From positions 3,348,001-3,412,000 of the forward strand of contig NZ_CP030082.1 in the NCBI RefSeq assembly GCF_006874645.1: a stretch of 64,000 bases of DNA, written 5' to 3'. The translations under genes were made by a program, and so were the position numbers. Source of the stretch: Bdellovibrio sp. ZAP7. GTDB lineage: Bacteria > Bdellovibrionota > Bdellovibrionia > Bdellovibrionales > Bdellovibrionaceae. The first letter of the stretch is position 1; every line of letters begins with the position of its first letter. The notes beneath the pieces were generated by a model that saw only the letters and a list, made by a program, of their open reading frames with translations, did no database searches and had not been told where the DNA came from. Shown one piece after another: positions 29,491 to 39,297 of the stretch.

Positions 29491-32487
29491 ATGAAAAAAA
29501 ACATTCTCTTGGCTATTGCCTCGCTTGTTGTATTGGGAATTGCTGGAGTCCTTCTGACTCAATCAACCGACACCGCCGAAGAAAATCTGGGACGTCCTCT
29601 GGGAGTACTGCGCGAATTAAAAAAAGAAGTTCGCTATAAATACACTCGCACCTTTTTCTGGAAAGATGCTCACGAGGGACGTAAGGTTTACGATGGTTCG
29701 CAGATCTTCGTCGGTCCCAAATCATCTGCGCTCCTGGTTTTCGCCGAAAATCGTAAAATTCGTCTGAACGAAGAAACTCTGCTGCGCCTTTCGCAAGTGG
29801 AACAAAACCCTGCACTGATTGCTTTGCAAATCAATGACGGCGGATTCAATCTGAAAAGCGGCAAAGGCCCCATGGATCCTTTGGTTCTTAACTTGGATGA
29901 CGGCCAATTCAAAATCATCTCCAAAGACGCCTATGATATATATGTTAAAAAATCTGACAAAAAATTGGCCCTCTCTGTCGCAATTGGAAATCTAACTTTG
30001 CAAAACGTAAGTGGAAAAACTGAGGTTGCAACCGGAACATCCATCACCATTGAAACAGGGACGAGCACAGAGAATGGAACTTCCAGCAAACAAATCATAG
30101 CAAAAGAAGTTTCCCCGATAGCGTTCAATTTACTCGCACCCTATGATGGTGAGATCGTCCGCGAACAAACTCAGCCCGTATTTTTTAAATGGGAAGCCGA
30201 CGGCGCGACAGCACTTCACCTTCAATATTGTTCACAGCCTGATTTTGCGGAAAACATTGTTGATATCGACGTGACTTCCCAGCAGTTTTTTCCAATTCCT
30301 TTAAATACACTTAAAGGAGATGTCTTTTGGCGCCTGGTTGCTCATAAAGACGGAGTGCCGGTCTATTCGCGGTCCTCATTTTTTAAAGTAGGTCAAGTGG
30401 ACACAATTCACCTGCAGCTCTCGGCACCGAATTACGTTCGCAAAGGAGTTTGGAAAGTTCAGGCCATGATCGCAGAGGACGACAGCTCAAATTTCGATTT
30501 TCAAGTCAGTAAATCTGAAAACTATGCAACTTTGCAGGATGCATTTTTAGGTAAGTCCCCCTTCACGTCCCTGCTGGATTCTCCAGGAGACTATTTTATC
30601 AGAGCCCGCAAGAATTTCGGCAATGGCCTGTTCTCTGCGTGGTCTGCCTCAAAAAAAGTGACCATTCGTGAATCCCTAAAATCTCCAGTGATTGAGTTCA
30701 CTGACAGAACCGAAGATCGCGTCGGCAATGTGATTTCAGAAATCAAATGGTCGGAAGTTCCCGCAGCGAAACAATATATAGTTCAAGCTTCAAATGCAGC
30801 GTCGTTCAATGCCGTTCTTTCTCAAAAAACTGTGACGACCATTGAATCCGCTGTTCAACACAGCAGTCCCCGCAAGGTTTACTACCGGGTTATAGCCGTT
30901 TCCGAAGAAGGAGAAAATTCCGCACCTTCGAACTTGCTGGTTTCGGAGGGTTCCTCTCGCCTGCAGGAAGAAGAACAAAAACACCTAGCTATGGAGCAGT
31001 CTGAAAAAGGCAAAAACAAACAAACACCAAAGCCGGTCATAAAATCACCCAATGAATTCAATTCGATGCTTTTACTTCCGTTTGATGGTTCCGTCTTTTA
31101 TACAAACGACAGCATACGCTTTGAGTGGGAACCCTTCTTTAAAAAACCCACCGTCGAGATATCTTATGTTTCAGATTTCTCTCAAGATGTGATCAGAATT
31201 ATAGCGGAAAAAGAAAACTTCACCAAAATCAGACCCATGGAGCGTGTGGGAAAATATTATTGGCGCTTATCGTTTGAACACGCTCCAGGACAAACCGAAT
31301 ACAGTAAAACTCAATCTTTTACCGTCAGCGCCGCCCTTTCCACTCAAATCGAAAAGCTAGCTCTAAAGTTCATAGAAAGAAATAAATGGAACTTAAGCCT
31401 GCAAATCAAAGACGCAAAGCCAGAAGAAACATTTGTTATGCAGGCAAGCTTGGATTCAACCTTTGCCAAGGTTGAGCACGAACAAACGGGCCGTGTCAGG
31501 GATGTTATCGCCCTTTCAAAACCGGGAACGTATTATGTGCGAGCTCGTCGTGCGAAGGGAGTTTCACAAATTCAAGGGTGGTCGAATGTGATGACTCAGA
31601 TTCTGCGACCACCATTGACCGCTCCTTTACTTAAGGCTCCTCAAGAAGCCTTGGCCGGTGCGGACCTTGCCAAAGTTCATCTGGGCTGGAGTGACGTAAA
31701 GTACGCGGCTCAATATATCGTGGAATTGAATAACACCAACACTTTTGGTTCCGTTTTAAGGAGCTACCGAGTTCCCGAAAACAACTACGACCTTCTGCAC
31801 TCCCAGCGGGATGCTTCCTATATTCGTATCCTCGCTCAATCTGCGGAGGGTGAACTTTCACCCCCATCGAATATCGTCAAAGTTAAGGGCCTCCTCCCGG
31901 GGCCCAATATCGAAAAATACGAAATTATGTATGCTAACCTGGATTCGAAAGACAGTATCGATCAGTTGCATATTTTATGGACTCACCGAAAGAATGCATT
32001 GAAATATGTCATCGAGGTGTCCAGAACCGAAAAATTCGAACAGGTTCAACGATTCGAAACCAAAAATATCGAGTTCTTCACTCCGGTCAAAGAGATCGGC
32101 TGGTATTACTTCAAAGTAACCCCGATTTCTGCCATGACCGACTACTTTTTTGCTCCCACAACGGTTTTTGCAGTCGAATACAAAAAAGTTGAAAGCCTGC
32201 AATTAGTAACGGTGGAAGAGCCCGTAAATGGAGCAAAGTTTCCATACAACAATGGCAAATACTCTGTGAGCTTCAAGTGGGGACAAACTCTGGGAGCAGG
32301 TTGGTATGACTTCGAGATATCACAGAATTCTGATTTCAAAGAAAGTAAACTATTTAAGGTCGAAGCCCGACAATATAGATTGCCTCTGCAGCTAAAAGAT
32401 GGCACTTGGTATTATAGGCTTCGTGGAAGAAACCCTAATCAAGCATCTCCATGGAGTCCGACAAAGACTTTTACTTTGCTAAAATAA
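29491..32487 (+). CDS. FecR-domain protein with tandem Fn3-like modules
   Basis: Two ATGs lie at 29485 and 29491; the second leads straight into KKNILLAI and is used. The 998-residue product has an N-terminal membrane or signal segment (about 4-22). A FecR-like domain follows (about 45-165; EGRKVYDGSQIFVGPKSSALLVF ... IRLNEETLLRL). At least six Fn3-like units then repeat the pattern FKWEADGATALHLQY, IKWSEVPAAKQYIVQ, FEWEPF, LGWSDVKYAAQYIVEL, ILWTHRKNALKYVIEV. FecR modules occur in periplasmic sensors and in peptidoglycan-associated scaffold proteins. It is divergent from the FG-GAP operon and likely shares its control. A signal peptide and a single anchor cannot be told apart with certainty. 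Confidence 0.78.
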   Translation: MKKNILLAIASLVVLGIAGVLLTQSTDTAEENLGRPLGVLRELKKEVRYKYTRTFFWKDAHEGRKVYDGSQIFVGPKSSALLVFAENRKIRLNEETLLRLSQVEQNPALIALQINDGGFNLKSGKGPMDPLVLNLDDGQFKIISKDAYDIYVKKSDKKLALSVAIGNLTLQNVSGKTEVATGTSITIETGTSTENGTSSKQIIAKEVSPIAFNLLAPYDGEIVREQTQPVFFKWEADGATALHLQYCSQPDFAENIVDIDVTSQQFFPIPLNTLKGDVFWRLVAHKDGVPVYSRSSFFKVGQVDTIHLQLSAPNYVRKGVWKVQAMIAEDDSSNFDFQVSKSENYATLQDAFLGKSPFTSLLDSPGDYFIRARKNFGNGLFSAWSASKKVTIRESLKSPVIEFTDRTEDRVGNVISEIKWSEVPAAKQYIVQASNAASFNAVLSQKTVTTIESAVQHSSPRKVYYRVIAVSEEGENSAPSNLLVSEGSSRLQEEEQKHLAMEQSEKGKNKQTPKPVIKSPNEFNSMLLLPFDGSVFYTNDSIRFEWEPFFKKPTVEISYVSDFSQDVIRIIAEKENFTKIRPMERVGKYYWRLSFEHAPGQTEYSKTQSFTVSAALSTQIEKLALKFIERNKWNLSLQIKDAKPEETFVMQASLDSTFAKVEHEQTGRVRDVIALSKPGTYYVRARRAKGVSQIQGWSNVMTQILRPPLTAPLLKAPQEALAGADLAKVHLGWSDVKYAAQYIVELNNTNTFGSVLRSYRVPENNYDLLHSQRDASYIRILAQSAEGELSPPSNIVKVKGLLPGPNIEKYEIMYANLDSKDSIDQLHILWTHRKNALKYVIEVSRTEKFEQVQRFETKNIEFFTPVKEIGWYYFKVTPISAMTDYFFAPTTVFAVEYKKVESLQLVTVEEPVNGAKFPYNNGKYSVSFKWGQTLGAGWYDFEISQNSDFKESKLFKVEARQYRLPLQLKDGTWYYRLRGRNPNQASPWSPTKTFTLLK

Positions 32488-32508
32488 TAAGCAGAGAATG
32501 GAGCCAGC

Positions 32509-32895
32509 ATGAGCGTATCAACAGCGAAGTCTATGATTCTAAAAGCACAGGACAACATCGATATCGCCCAAAAAAGCATGGGTGACGAAAGCCAACACGA
32601 CATCGTCGGCTACAACTTGGCTCAAGCTTGTGAATTGTACCTAAAAGCCATGATGTCTTTGCGTGAACTTGATTTCCCAGAAGGTGACGACAGTCATGAC
32701 CTGGATTTCTTGATGACGACTTTAGAAGAAGAAGGGTTCGCTGAGATTTCTTCCCACGCTGACGTAATTGAATTAACTCAATACAACAACCCGAGCGCCC
32801 ATGTCCGTAAAGACGAGCGCTTGGATCTAGATGAATATTTGGGTTACGTTAATGACCTGAAGAAACTTGTGGGCGAGCAGTTGAAGCTTTATTAG
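32509..32895 (+). CDS. HEPN-domain-like protein
   Basis: The 128-residue helical protein resembles HEPN (PF05168-type) domains: an N-terminal AKSMILKAQDNIDIAQKSM helix, the YNLAQACELYLKAMM helix, then HDLDFLMTTLEEEG and a late helix with AHVRKDERL. HEPN proteins are often RNases or nucleotide-binding partners of MNT nucleotidyltransferases; no MNT gene lies nearby, and the RxxxxH catalytic motif is not clearly present. GGAG lies just before ATG. It starts 21 bp after the FecR/Fn3-like gene, so they may be co-transcribed. Its 3' end overlaps the opposite-strand lipoprotein gene by 47 bp. Confidence 0.7.
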   Translation: MSVSTAKSMILKAQDNIDIAQKSMGDESQHDIVGYNLAQACELYLKAMMSLRELDFPEGDDSHDLDFLMTTLEEEGFAEISSHADVIELTQYNNPSAHVRKDERLDLDEYLGYVNDLKKLVGEQLKLY

Positions 32896-35206
32896 CAAAC
32901 GGATTGCCAATTGGTTTTGCAACAGACTTCTCGATGACAGTGCTCGTGTAAGGCAAACGCTCCAATGTCCCCAGGAAAGGCATCTTAGGATCGATGCCTG
33001 CACGTTCGATTTTTTCTTTTACCTTCCAGTGAACGGCAGCAACATCAAAAGCCTCATTTGATCTTCTGAAGAAAACTCTCGCGATATATTTTCGTTTTAG
33101 ATTTTTAAAGTCAAAAACACTGCAAATTCCGTATAAGCCGCCACTGTCATAGGCGGATGCCGCATCCCCAGTTACCTCGCTACATGTCCTAAGTTGAATT
33201 GATTTTTCCTTTTTCAGATCGGCTAAGAACTCCAAAGCTGGAAGACAACTCTCCTCGGACTCCCCGCCCTTTACAAAACACTCTTTATCAGCGAACGCAA
33301 AGAAGCTCTCTCTAAAAAAAGAATCACGTAATGAACCATTTGTAAGCACTGACTTAAGCAAGTCAGCATGCATTGCCTCAGTGGATGTCGTCACCGTCTC
33401 GCCAGTTCTATTAACAACATCGGCAGAAACTTGGTTATCCAATCCTTGTTCTGAAAACTCCAAATCTGGTGCTTGAGTTATTTTTCTATAAACATCGGAA
33501 TAGGTTTCGCAATCCAAACCGTAATCAAGCTTGTTCTCATCAACCGAAAGACTGAATTGAACTATTTTGCGCACCTGATTGTTCATTTTCTTATAGGCAT
33601 TCGAACTCATCACACGGATCATTTCACTTTCCGAATAAGTGCCCTGTTTAATTCGATAAAGAACTAAAGGCAGCTCTGTATATAAATCCGTATGTCGGGC
33701 CACCGAGAAGGATGTGGCAGCACCTGCAGCCGATGCACGCATACGCTGCTCCATCTTATCCAACTCCGCCTTCCATCTTGGGAAACCATTCGGGAAACTT
33801 CCCGCTTTCAAAGCCTGATCTATTTCTGCGTTCAGGGCTGCAATGGCTCCAAGCACATCTTCCTTTGAAGCTCCTACAAGGCCTACTGCTTTTAATAGCC
33901 GCTCTTCCAACTCATAATTCATCTGTAAAGCAAGTTCGGCAGCGGATTTCAACTCATCCTTGCCTCGGGCAACTTCATCTGCCATGGGGTTTAAAATCGC
34001 CAGTTTCACAGTTCTATTTTTGGTGGGAATGTTCAGAGCGACGATCTCACGAGACAGATTTTCCAGCCCACGATGAGAGGCGCTCGTTTTGCCCGTAATA
34101 GAGTTTTGATTAAAATCCATAGGAACTGGATCCAAAGTATCCACAATAAACTGATCTGTAATTAAACCCAATATATCACCAGGTTCCGGCTTAAAAGATG
34201 TCGTGACACTTTGGAACGGGGGCAATGAATAGTTGGAGGATTTCAAAGAAGGAATAACAATTCGCTGAATTCCCTTATCATCTTTATATTGATATAGCTT
34301 TATAAACGAGCCGCGAACACCAGCGGAGCCGTTGCAATTCTTATAACCTTTTGGCGATTCAGGCAATGCATACGCCAATTGAGGGTCTTTCGAAGGAACC
34401 CAACCTGGAAACAAAGGTGGCATTCCTTCGGCTGATAGCAATTGGCCCACTTTATATCGAGCATAATCAGAATTTGTGAAGCCAGCCTCGCGGGCTCTTT
34501 TGAAAAAATATTCGTGAGCTAATAATGCCGCTTTATTAAATTGATCAAGTTTCAACCAAAGACTTTTATCTACATACAAAGTTCCATCTTCGACGATACC
34601 CGCTGATTCATCCCAATAGGCGATTTGCACAATATGGCAACCTTTTGGCAACGCCAATGGGGAGTTGGCATCTTTGCTTGGATAGAGTGATGCTTGATCC
34701 GGCACAAATGAAATTTTTTGCGAAAAATCCGTCCAATACTTCGCATACCCAATTTCGATGTCACGTAAAGCGGGCCCATAGTAACGCTTCAATGCCGCAA
34801 GGATAAAGTTTACTGTCGCCTCATCTACCTTTTCAGTTCCTGCAGGACCAAGCCCTTGAGTTACCATCGTACGACGGTAATTGTATTGCGCTTCATACAC
34901 ATCACGAACCATCAATTTCCCGCGGAGATTTGTATCCGCCGTCTCGGCCGAGCACAGCACACCCTGTCCGCCACCACCGTCGCCAGTACCGCCCCCACCC
35001 CAACCGTCTGGGTCTGAGGTTCGTGTATTGCCACTGGCCTGGGAAGAAGGAGGCGGAGCTTGATTGATGGTTGTACTGCTGCCACCAGTGCAGGCTGTCT
35101 GAATCAAAAGCATTGCTGCGATGAAAAGGCGCAAAATGTCGCCCAAGTGTTTAGGGATTAACACTAAATAGGAATTAATACGACTTGGGAAACTTTTTGT
35201 ATCCAT
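32849..35206 (-). CDS. Large lipoprotein of unknown function
   Basis: The 785-residue product has a long N-terminus ending in lipobox IQTAC (Cys39), followed by a Pro/Ser/Gly-rich segment with a run of glycines (GWGGGGTGDGGGGQG). The rest is mixed alpha/beta with scattered Cys pairs and contains AALLAHEYFFKRAREAGF. HEYFF has only part of an HExxH site and is not taken as a protease motif. No domain is recognised. It follows the L,D-transpeptidase-like gene on the same strand, but a terminator lies between, so it is probably transcribed separately. Confidence 0.65.
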   Translation of the reverse strand: MDTKSFPSRINSYLVLIPKHLGDILRLFIAAMLLIQTACTGGSSTTINQAPPPSSQASGNTRTSDPDGWGGGGTGDGGGGQGVLCSAETADTNLRGKLMVRDVYEAQYNYRRTMVTQGLGPAGTEKVDEATVNFILAALKRYYGPALRDIEIGYAKYWTDFSQKISFVPDQASLYPSKDANSPLALPKGCHIVQIAYWDESAGIVEDGTLYVDKSLWLKLDQFNKAALLAHEYFFKRAREAGFTNSDYARYKVGQLLSAEGMPPLFPGWVPSKDPQLAYALPESPKGYKNCNGSAGVRGSFIKLYQYKDDKGIQRIVIPSLKSSNYSLPPFQSVTTSFKPEPGDILGLITDQFIVDTLDPVPMDFNQNSITGKTSASHRGLENLSREIVALNIPTKNRTVKLAILNPMADEVARGKDELKSAAELALQMNYELEERLLKAVGLVGASKEDVLGAIAALNAEIDQALKAGSFPNGFPRWKAELDKMEQRMRASAAGAATSFSVARHTDLYTELPLVLYRIKQGTYSESEMIRVMSSNAYKKMNNQVRKIVQFSLSVDENKLDYGLDCETYSDVYRKITQAPDLEFSEQGLDNQVSADVVNRTGETVTTSTEAMHADLLKSVLTNGSLRDSFFRESFFAFADKECFVKGGESEESCLPALEFLADLKKEKSIQLRTCSEVTGDAASAYDSGGLYGICSVFDFKNLKRKYIARVFFRRSNEAFDVAAVHWKVKEKIERAGIDPKMPFLGTLERLPYTSTVIEKSVAKPIGNPFANKASTARPQVSSGH

Positions 35207-35236
35207 ACCCAGAGGTATTACAAAGTCTGTTCCAGC

Positions 35237-35277
35237 AAAAACAAAAAAGGCCGTCTCATTATGAGACAGCCTTTAAA
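35237..35277 (-). terminator. Rho-independent terminator after the L,D-transpeptidase-like gene
   Basis: Read on the minus strand, a stem of AAGGCTGTCTCAT paired with ATGAGACGGCCTT (one mismatch) is followed by TTTTTTGTTTTT. It lies 18 bases after the stop of the gene at 35295. Confidence 0.85.
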
Positions 35278-35294
35278 TGTAACCAGATATTTAA

Positions 35295-36074
35295 TTAGTT
35301 CGTTGCAGATGCGTAGATAATAGAGCCACCTTTAATAGTGTCGATCACCTTAGTTCTGATGCTCATGGATACTGCCGGGCAGCCCCAGCTACGGCCTTGA
35401 GTAACATTGGCTTCAGACACATAGTCTGCGCCATGCACAACTACGGCTCTGGCGCGGGCATTGCTGTTTGATGAAGACAAGCCGTCCAAGCGCAAAGAGT
35501 ATCCGTGAGAGCCCGAGTAAGTTTCAGCTGTTTTATAGATCCCTACCGAGCTGGCGTTAGATCCAGAAACGTTACTGAAAGAATTCGCGTAACCGTCATG
35601 ATCAGGGTCAGAGCCTTTACCATGAGCCACTCGTACACTCCATACCTCACCCGTTTTCATATTGATAATATGAAAACGTTGTTTTCCCGAATATTTGCTG
35701 AAATCTAGTACAGACAAAACGTCGGTGTTTTTGACTTTGGCTAAATTCTTGTGGTAATAAAGGATCGCATTTTTCAACATCGTCTGATTGATCGTTTTAC
35801 CAGTATCAACATATGAGTACTTTGCGATGATTTGAGCATCTGTCAACGTGCCGCTAGAAGTGCCACCCGATGAAGAATCAGTGCCTGAGCCTGTACTTGG
35901 TGCTTCCACCTCTGCTGGGGGAACTGCCTGAGCTGTGTCGCCGGCTGATTGTTCTGTGTCTGGATCGTCAGGTAAAACTGTAGAAGAGCTTTCGAAACCG
36001 CCTTTTGCACAGGCTGCCATTAGGAAAGTGACGGATAGTAATGCCAGAACATTCTTTGTTTTTTTGAATGTCAT
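35295..36074 (-). CDS. Murein L,D-transpeptidase catalytic domain lipoprotein (YkuD-like)
   Basis: The 259-residue product has lipobox MAAC (Cys22) and a Ser/Thr/Gly-rich linker to about residue 75. The catalytic-like domain shows VVVHGADYV (His214) and GRSWGCPAVS (Cys232), which match the His and Cys of YkuD_2-type murein L,D-transpeptidases. These enzymes cross-link or edit peptidoglycan or attach lipoproteins to it. Predatory bacteria use many of them to remodel their own or the prey wall, but the target here is not known. GGAGG precedes ATG by a short gap; a terminator follows. Confidence 0.82.
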   Translation of the reverse strand: MTFKKTKNVLALLSVTFLMAACAKGGFESSSTVLPDDPDTEQSAGDTAQAVPPAEVEAPSTGSGTDSSSGGTSSGTLTDAQIIAKYSYVDTGKTINQTMLKNAILYYHKNLAKVKNTDVLSVLDFSKYSGKQRFHIINMKTGEVWSVRVAHGKGSDPDHDGYANSFSNVSGSNASSVGIYKTAETYSGSHGYSLRLDGLSSSNSNARARAVVVHGADYVSEANVTQGRSWGCPAVSMSIRTKVIDTIKGGSIIYASATN

Positions 36075-36194
36075 TTAAACCTCCGTGTTGGTTACACAGA
36101 GGTCTTCGGTGCGCTCATATTAGGACTTTAAAGATTTTTTTTGTGTCGCTATTTTCTACACGAGACTTTAGGGAAGTGTCGGAGTGATTTTCAT

Positions 36195-37520
36195 TTAATC
36201 ACAAACTGAAGTGCTGCCGGAAGGCGTGCATCCGAGTGCTTTTTGCATCTCAGGCTGCGCGAACAAAATTTTGTCAACACGACGGGAAATCTTAGGGTGT
36301 GGAACTTTCGTAGTATCCGCATAATCATCAGGATGCAGGAGTTGTTCTTTATAATCCGCGAACTGAGGGCAGTCATTTTTTAACGCCGCTTCGATACGGT
36401 TGATCGCAGCGACTTTGACGCTTTCACACTCAGAAGCTGCCGATGTGAGCTGCGCTTCAAACGCATAGGTCTTTGCCGCCGCAGGATCTTTAATTTCAGC
36501 AACTTTCTGAGCTAAAACTTTGGCAGACACCCAGTCAGCAAAGCCCTCTTGCATGTCTGCATTTCGTGAGAAATTTCGGCAGTAACGATACTTATCGAAA
36601 TTCTGATCAACGACTTTGCGACGCTTGTCGTACTCTGCCTTTACCTCTGCTGACAAAGGGCCCAGGGATTTAGCATAATCTTTTTCTTCTTTGGTAATTG
36701 CATCTTTGATTTGCTGTTTAGAGTAATTCTTTGCACCCATGGAATCAGGTTTACTTAAGCAGCTTATAACTTCGGTAAAAGGATTTTTGCCGACCGCTAC
36801 GGAATCGCCGGCAATTTCAGAATAAGCGTTGCACGGGTCAACGGCATGACCAATCTCATGCGAGAAAACTGAAAATATAGAAGCGTCTGGCATTCCCAGC
36901 ATTTGCGGGCAGACCACGACAGTATTAGTGGTGGAATCATAACTGGCGCCCGGATAACCACATTCTCTTTCCAGCTCTCGCTTATCCGTAAACACGGGGC
37001 TTATCATCTTGATCGCTTTAATGCGTTTGATTTCCTGATCGATCTCTTTGGAGTTGCCGGCATTCTTTCTTGATTCCAGAAGATTTACGACCCGTGCCTG
37101 GGCATCCGCGAAAACTTTCTGCGTGCGTGCCAGCTCTGATTTATAGCGAGGATCCGATTTTTTAAGCTTAAGCGGATTTGCAAAAACATCCTGCGTGTCC
37201 ACTTCGGGTAACGGCTGATCCAGACAAGCTCGCACCTGATCTACCAGGCGAATGAAAAAAGAGTTCGGAACAGTTTTGCCTTCGCTGTTTTTATAAAGAT
37301 AAAAATTCTGACTTTGGTTGCGAAGGCTTTGGCAGTAGTCACCGTACTTGCAGCTCTTCACTTGTGAGGCCTCGCAGGCCACCGCCGACTTTTCACTTTG
37401 TTTTAAATCTTGTTGCAGCTTTTGCAGATTTTTGAAAAGCGCCTGATAGTCCGGCTCTGCCTGAGCAAACAAAGCTAAGGGTGTAAAAAACGTGACTGCA
37501 ATAAGAGCGATAAACTTCAT
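36195..37520 (-). CDS. Secreted zinc metalloprotease (HExxH)
   Basis: The 441-residue product has a signal peptide (cleavage after LFAQA) and a helical N-terminal region with several Cys. The zinc site HEIGH is at 221-225, followed by AVDPC and downstream EIAGDSVAVG, whose Glu could be the third ligand. Family is uncertain. Cys-rich segments (CKYGDYC, CRNF) suggest disulfides outside the cytoplasm. It could digest prey or envelope proteins. It lies head-to-head with the toxin operon across 224 bp, so control might be shared. Confidence 0.72.
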   Translation of the reverse strand: MKFIALIAVTFFTPLALFAQAEPDYQALFKNLQKLQQDLKQSEKSAVACEASQVKSCKYGDYCQSLRNQSQNFYLYKNSEGKTVPNSFFIRLVDQVRACLDQPLPEVDTQDVFANPLKLKKSDPRYKSELARTQKVFADAQARVVNLLESRKNAGNSKEIDQEIKRIKAIKMISPVFTDKRELERECGYPGASYDSTTNTVVVCPQMLGMPDASIFSVFSHEIGHAVDPCNAYSEIAGDSVAVGKNPFTEVISCLSKPDSMGAKNYSKQQIKDAITKEEKDYAKSLGPLSAEVKAEYDKRRKVVDQNFDKYRYCRNFSRNADMQEGFADWVSAKVLAQKVAEIKDPAAAKTYAFEAQLTSAASECESVKVAAINRIEAALKNDCPQFADYKEQLLHPDDYADTTKVPHPKISRRVDKILFAQPEMQKALGCTPSGSTSVCD

Positions 37521-37744
37521 ATTAAAAGCTTACCGCCATCTGGCGATCGGGTCTCGGCTAATCCCAAAATAAAGGTCTTAGGTCGAATCCAACTTCCGAT
37601 TTTTTAGAATAATTCTCCTCAGATTTCCGAGAATCCGGAATCCGTCCACCCACGGACGCCTGTAACTGTCTGTTTTTACTTATTTTTGGGTTTTCCCTTC
37701 TCTGGTACGGAGATTGGAATATCGACCCAGCATTAGGAGAAATC

Positions 37745-38386
37745 ATGAACAATCTAAAACTTATTACTGTTACTTCAGCCCTTTTGTTTTCAGCAAATAG
37801 CATTGCCTTCACGATACAACTTCCAACCCCTCCACCCATTCCAGGTGCTTCGGGACCGTGCTTTCCTCATGAGAAACCTCTCCCACTTCCAAAGTTTGAA
37901 TTTCCGAAACTGAAACAAGATCAGTGCATCGGAATTTTATGCTCGACTCTATTGGAACAAATTGTTGCTCCAGGCAGAGCCCTATCCAGCACAGAGGTTG
38001 CAACTCAAATCCAATTGATCGAAAAAAACATCGCCGCCATCGAGATGCTGGAACAGGCCATGTCATACAGTGCGATCTTCGACTCTATTCAGGATTTACG
38101 CCTGCAAATTTCCTATCCACCAGAAGATCAAGCCATGCAGGAAGCTATGTCACGATTCAAACAAACTTATGCTGGAGACTACGAGAAAGCATTCACAGAT
38201 CTAAATTTGGAGATCAAACAGATTAGCTCCGATTTTGAAATTTCGCGCGATGTTCTTTTCCGCAGTTTCATCCGAATGCTGACTCAAGGAGAAGTTTCCG
38301 TGCACAAATCAGTCAAAGAATACAAAAGCGAAAATGTACAACTACTAATCACATATCAAGAAATTTTAAACACACTTTCAAAATAA
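37745..38386 (+). CDS. Secreted helical protein, first gene of toxin operon
   Basis: The 213-residue product has a signal peptide (cleavage after SIAF), a Pro-rich segment (LPTPPPIPGASGPC) and a Cys pair (DQCIGILCSTLL). The C-terminal 150 residues are helical. No family is recognised. AGGAG lies before ATG. A spacing of 14 bp to the next gene points to one operon with the polymorphic toxin downstream. It may take part in export, folding or pore formation; that is only inference. Confidence 0.6.
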   Translation: MNNLKLITVTSALLFSANSIAFTIQLPTPPPIPGASGPCFPHEKPLPLPKFEFPKLKQDQCIGILCSTLLEQIVAPGRALSSTEVATQIQLIEKNIAAIEMLEQAMSYSAIFDSIQDLRLQISYPPEDQAMQEAMSRFKQTYAGDYEKAFTDLNLEIKQISSDFEISRDVLFRSFIRMLTQGEVSVHKSVKEYKSENVQLLITYQEILNTLSK

Positions 38387-38400
38387 AAAGGAAAACTCTT

Positions 38401-39297
38401 ATGAAAAAAAATATCATGACCCTATCAATTGCCACACTTCTTTCAACTCAAGCCTTCGCATTTGACATTAGTATTGGACCCATCCGTATCAAGGGTGATG
38501 ATCCCCAAATCATCAAAGACGTCACCGAAGGGGCGAAACATCTTGGCGGTCAGATCTCCAATGGCGTTCGCGATACGATTGCAGCCGTGGGTAATGCGAC
38601 AGGCATCACGAATATTATTGATAGCAATCGCGACACATTCTCTAAAATCGGCTCGGGCTATGCGTGCATCGTGACTTTATGCTACAGCGAAAAAATTAAA
38701 AAAGATCAGTTGGAGGAAGCTGAACGTGAAGCCAAGGCAAGTTGTGATGCCAAAGTAGCTGAAGCTACAAAAAATTACGCAAAAATGGGCAGTGAAGACC
38801 GCATTCAGGAACTGAAAGAACAGATGGAGCTTTATAAAAAACAAATCTCTATCATCAATCAACAAAAGACTCTTGTGGCCAACAGATTGAATGTGTTGAA
38901 TGCAACCACCTCGGCAATCGCAACTCAGATGAAATGGCGCCAATCGATGGCAGAACATGGCGTTAGCACGCCACCGCCTTTGGCTGACCAGTTGATGAGA
39001 AATCCAACTGATAAATTTGAAATCACTTTTGCTCAAAACCAACAACAAGCTTTGGATCAGGTAAATGCAGATATCGATGCGCTTTCTAACGCTTCCAAGC
39101 GCACTCGTGCGGATTTGATGGCTGACTTTCTTTACATGTTAAGAACGGAATCATTGGTAAAATTGACGGAGATCATTGCTGCGGAAAAAGCCAGCACCAA
39201 CCAGGAGCTTGCAACTCTTGATCTGAAATACACTGAAGCACAAACAGGTCTTGCAAGTGCAAGCGCATACTACGCACAGGAAACTCAAAACAAATGA
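38401..39297 (+). CDS. Secreted coiled-coil protein of toxin operon
   Basis: The 298-residue product has a signal peptide (cleavage after AFAF), a short beta-like start (DISIGPIRIKG), a possible amphipathic stretch (GGQISNGVRDTIAAVGNATGI) and two Cys in YACIVTLCYSEK. About 200 residues of coiled coil follow. No family is recognised. The stop overlaps the next start by 4 bp. Long helices with one weakly hydrophobic section are also seen in ClyA/Hbl-type pore formers, but no sequence signature supports that here. Confidence 0.6.
   Translation: MKKNIMTLSIATLLSTQAFAFDISIGPIRIKGDDPQIIKDVTEGAKHLGGQISNGVRDTIAAVGNATGITNIIDSNRDTFSKIGSGYACIVTLCYSEKIKKDQLEEAEREAKASCDAKVAEATKNYAKMGSEDRIQELKEQMELYKKQISIINQQKTLVANRLNVLNATTSAIATQMKWRQSMAEHGVSTPPPLADQLMRNPTDKFEITFAQNQQQALDQVNADIDALSNASKRTRADLMADFLYMLRTESLVKLTEIIAAEKASTNQELATLDLKYTEAQTGLASASAYYAQETQNK

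Noticed and set aside
29215-29562. 115-residue minus-strand frame in the divergent region
   Set aside because: It overlaps the start of the FecR/Fn3-like gene, has no ribosome site and no domain; the region is better read as a promoter.
32849-35206. HEYFF in the 785-residue lipoprotein as a metalloprotease site
   Set aside because: Only one His of an HExxH motif is present, with no second ligand pattern.
37558-37839. 93-residue minus-strand frame before the toxin operon
   Set aside because: It crosses the signal peptide of the first operon gene on the other strand and shows no protein-like pattern.
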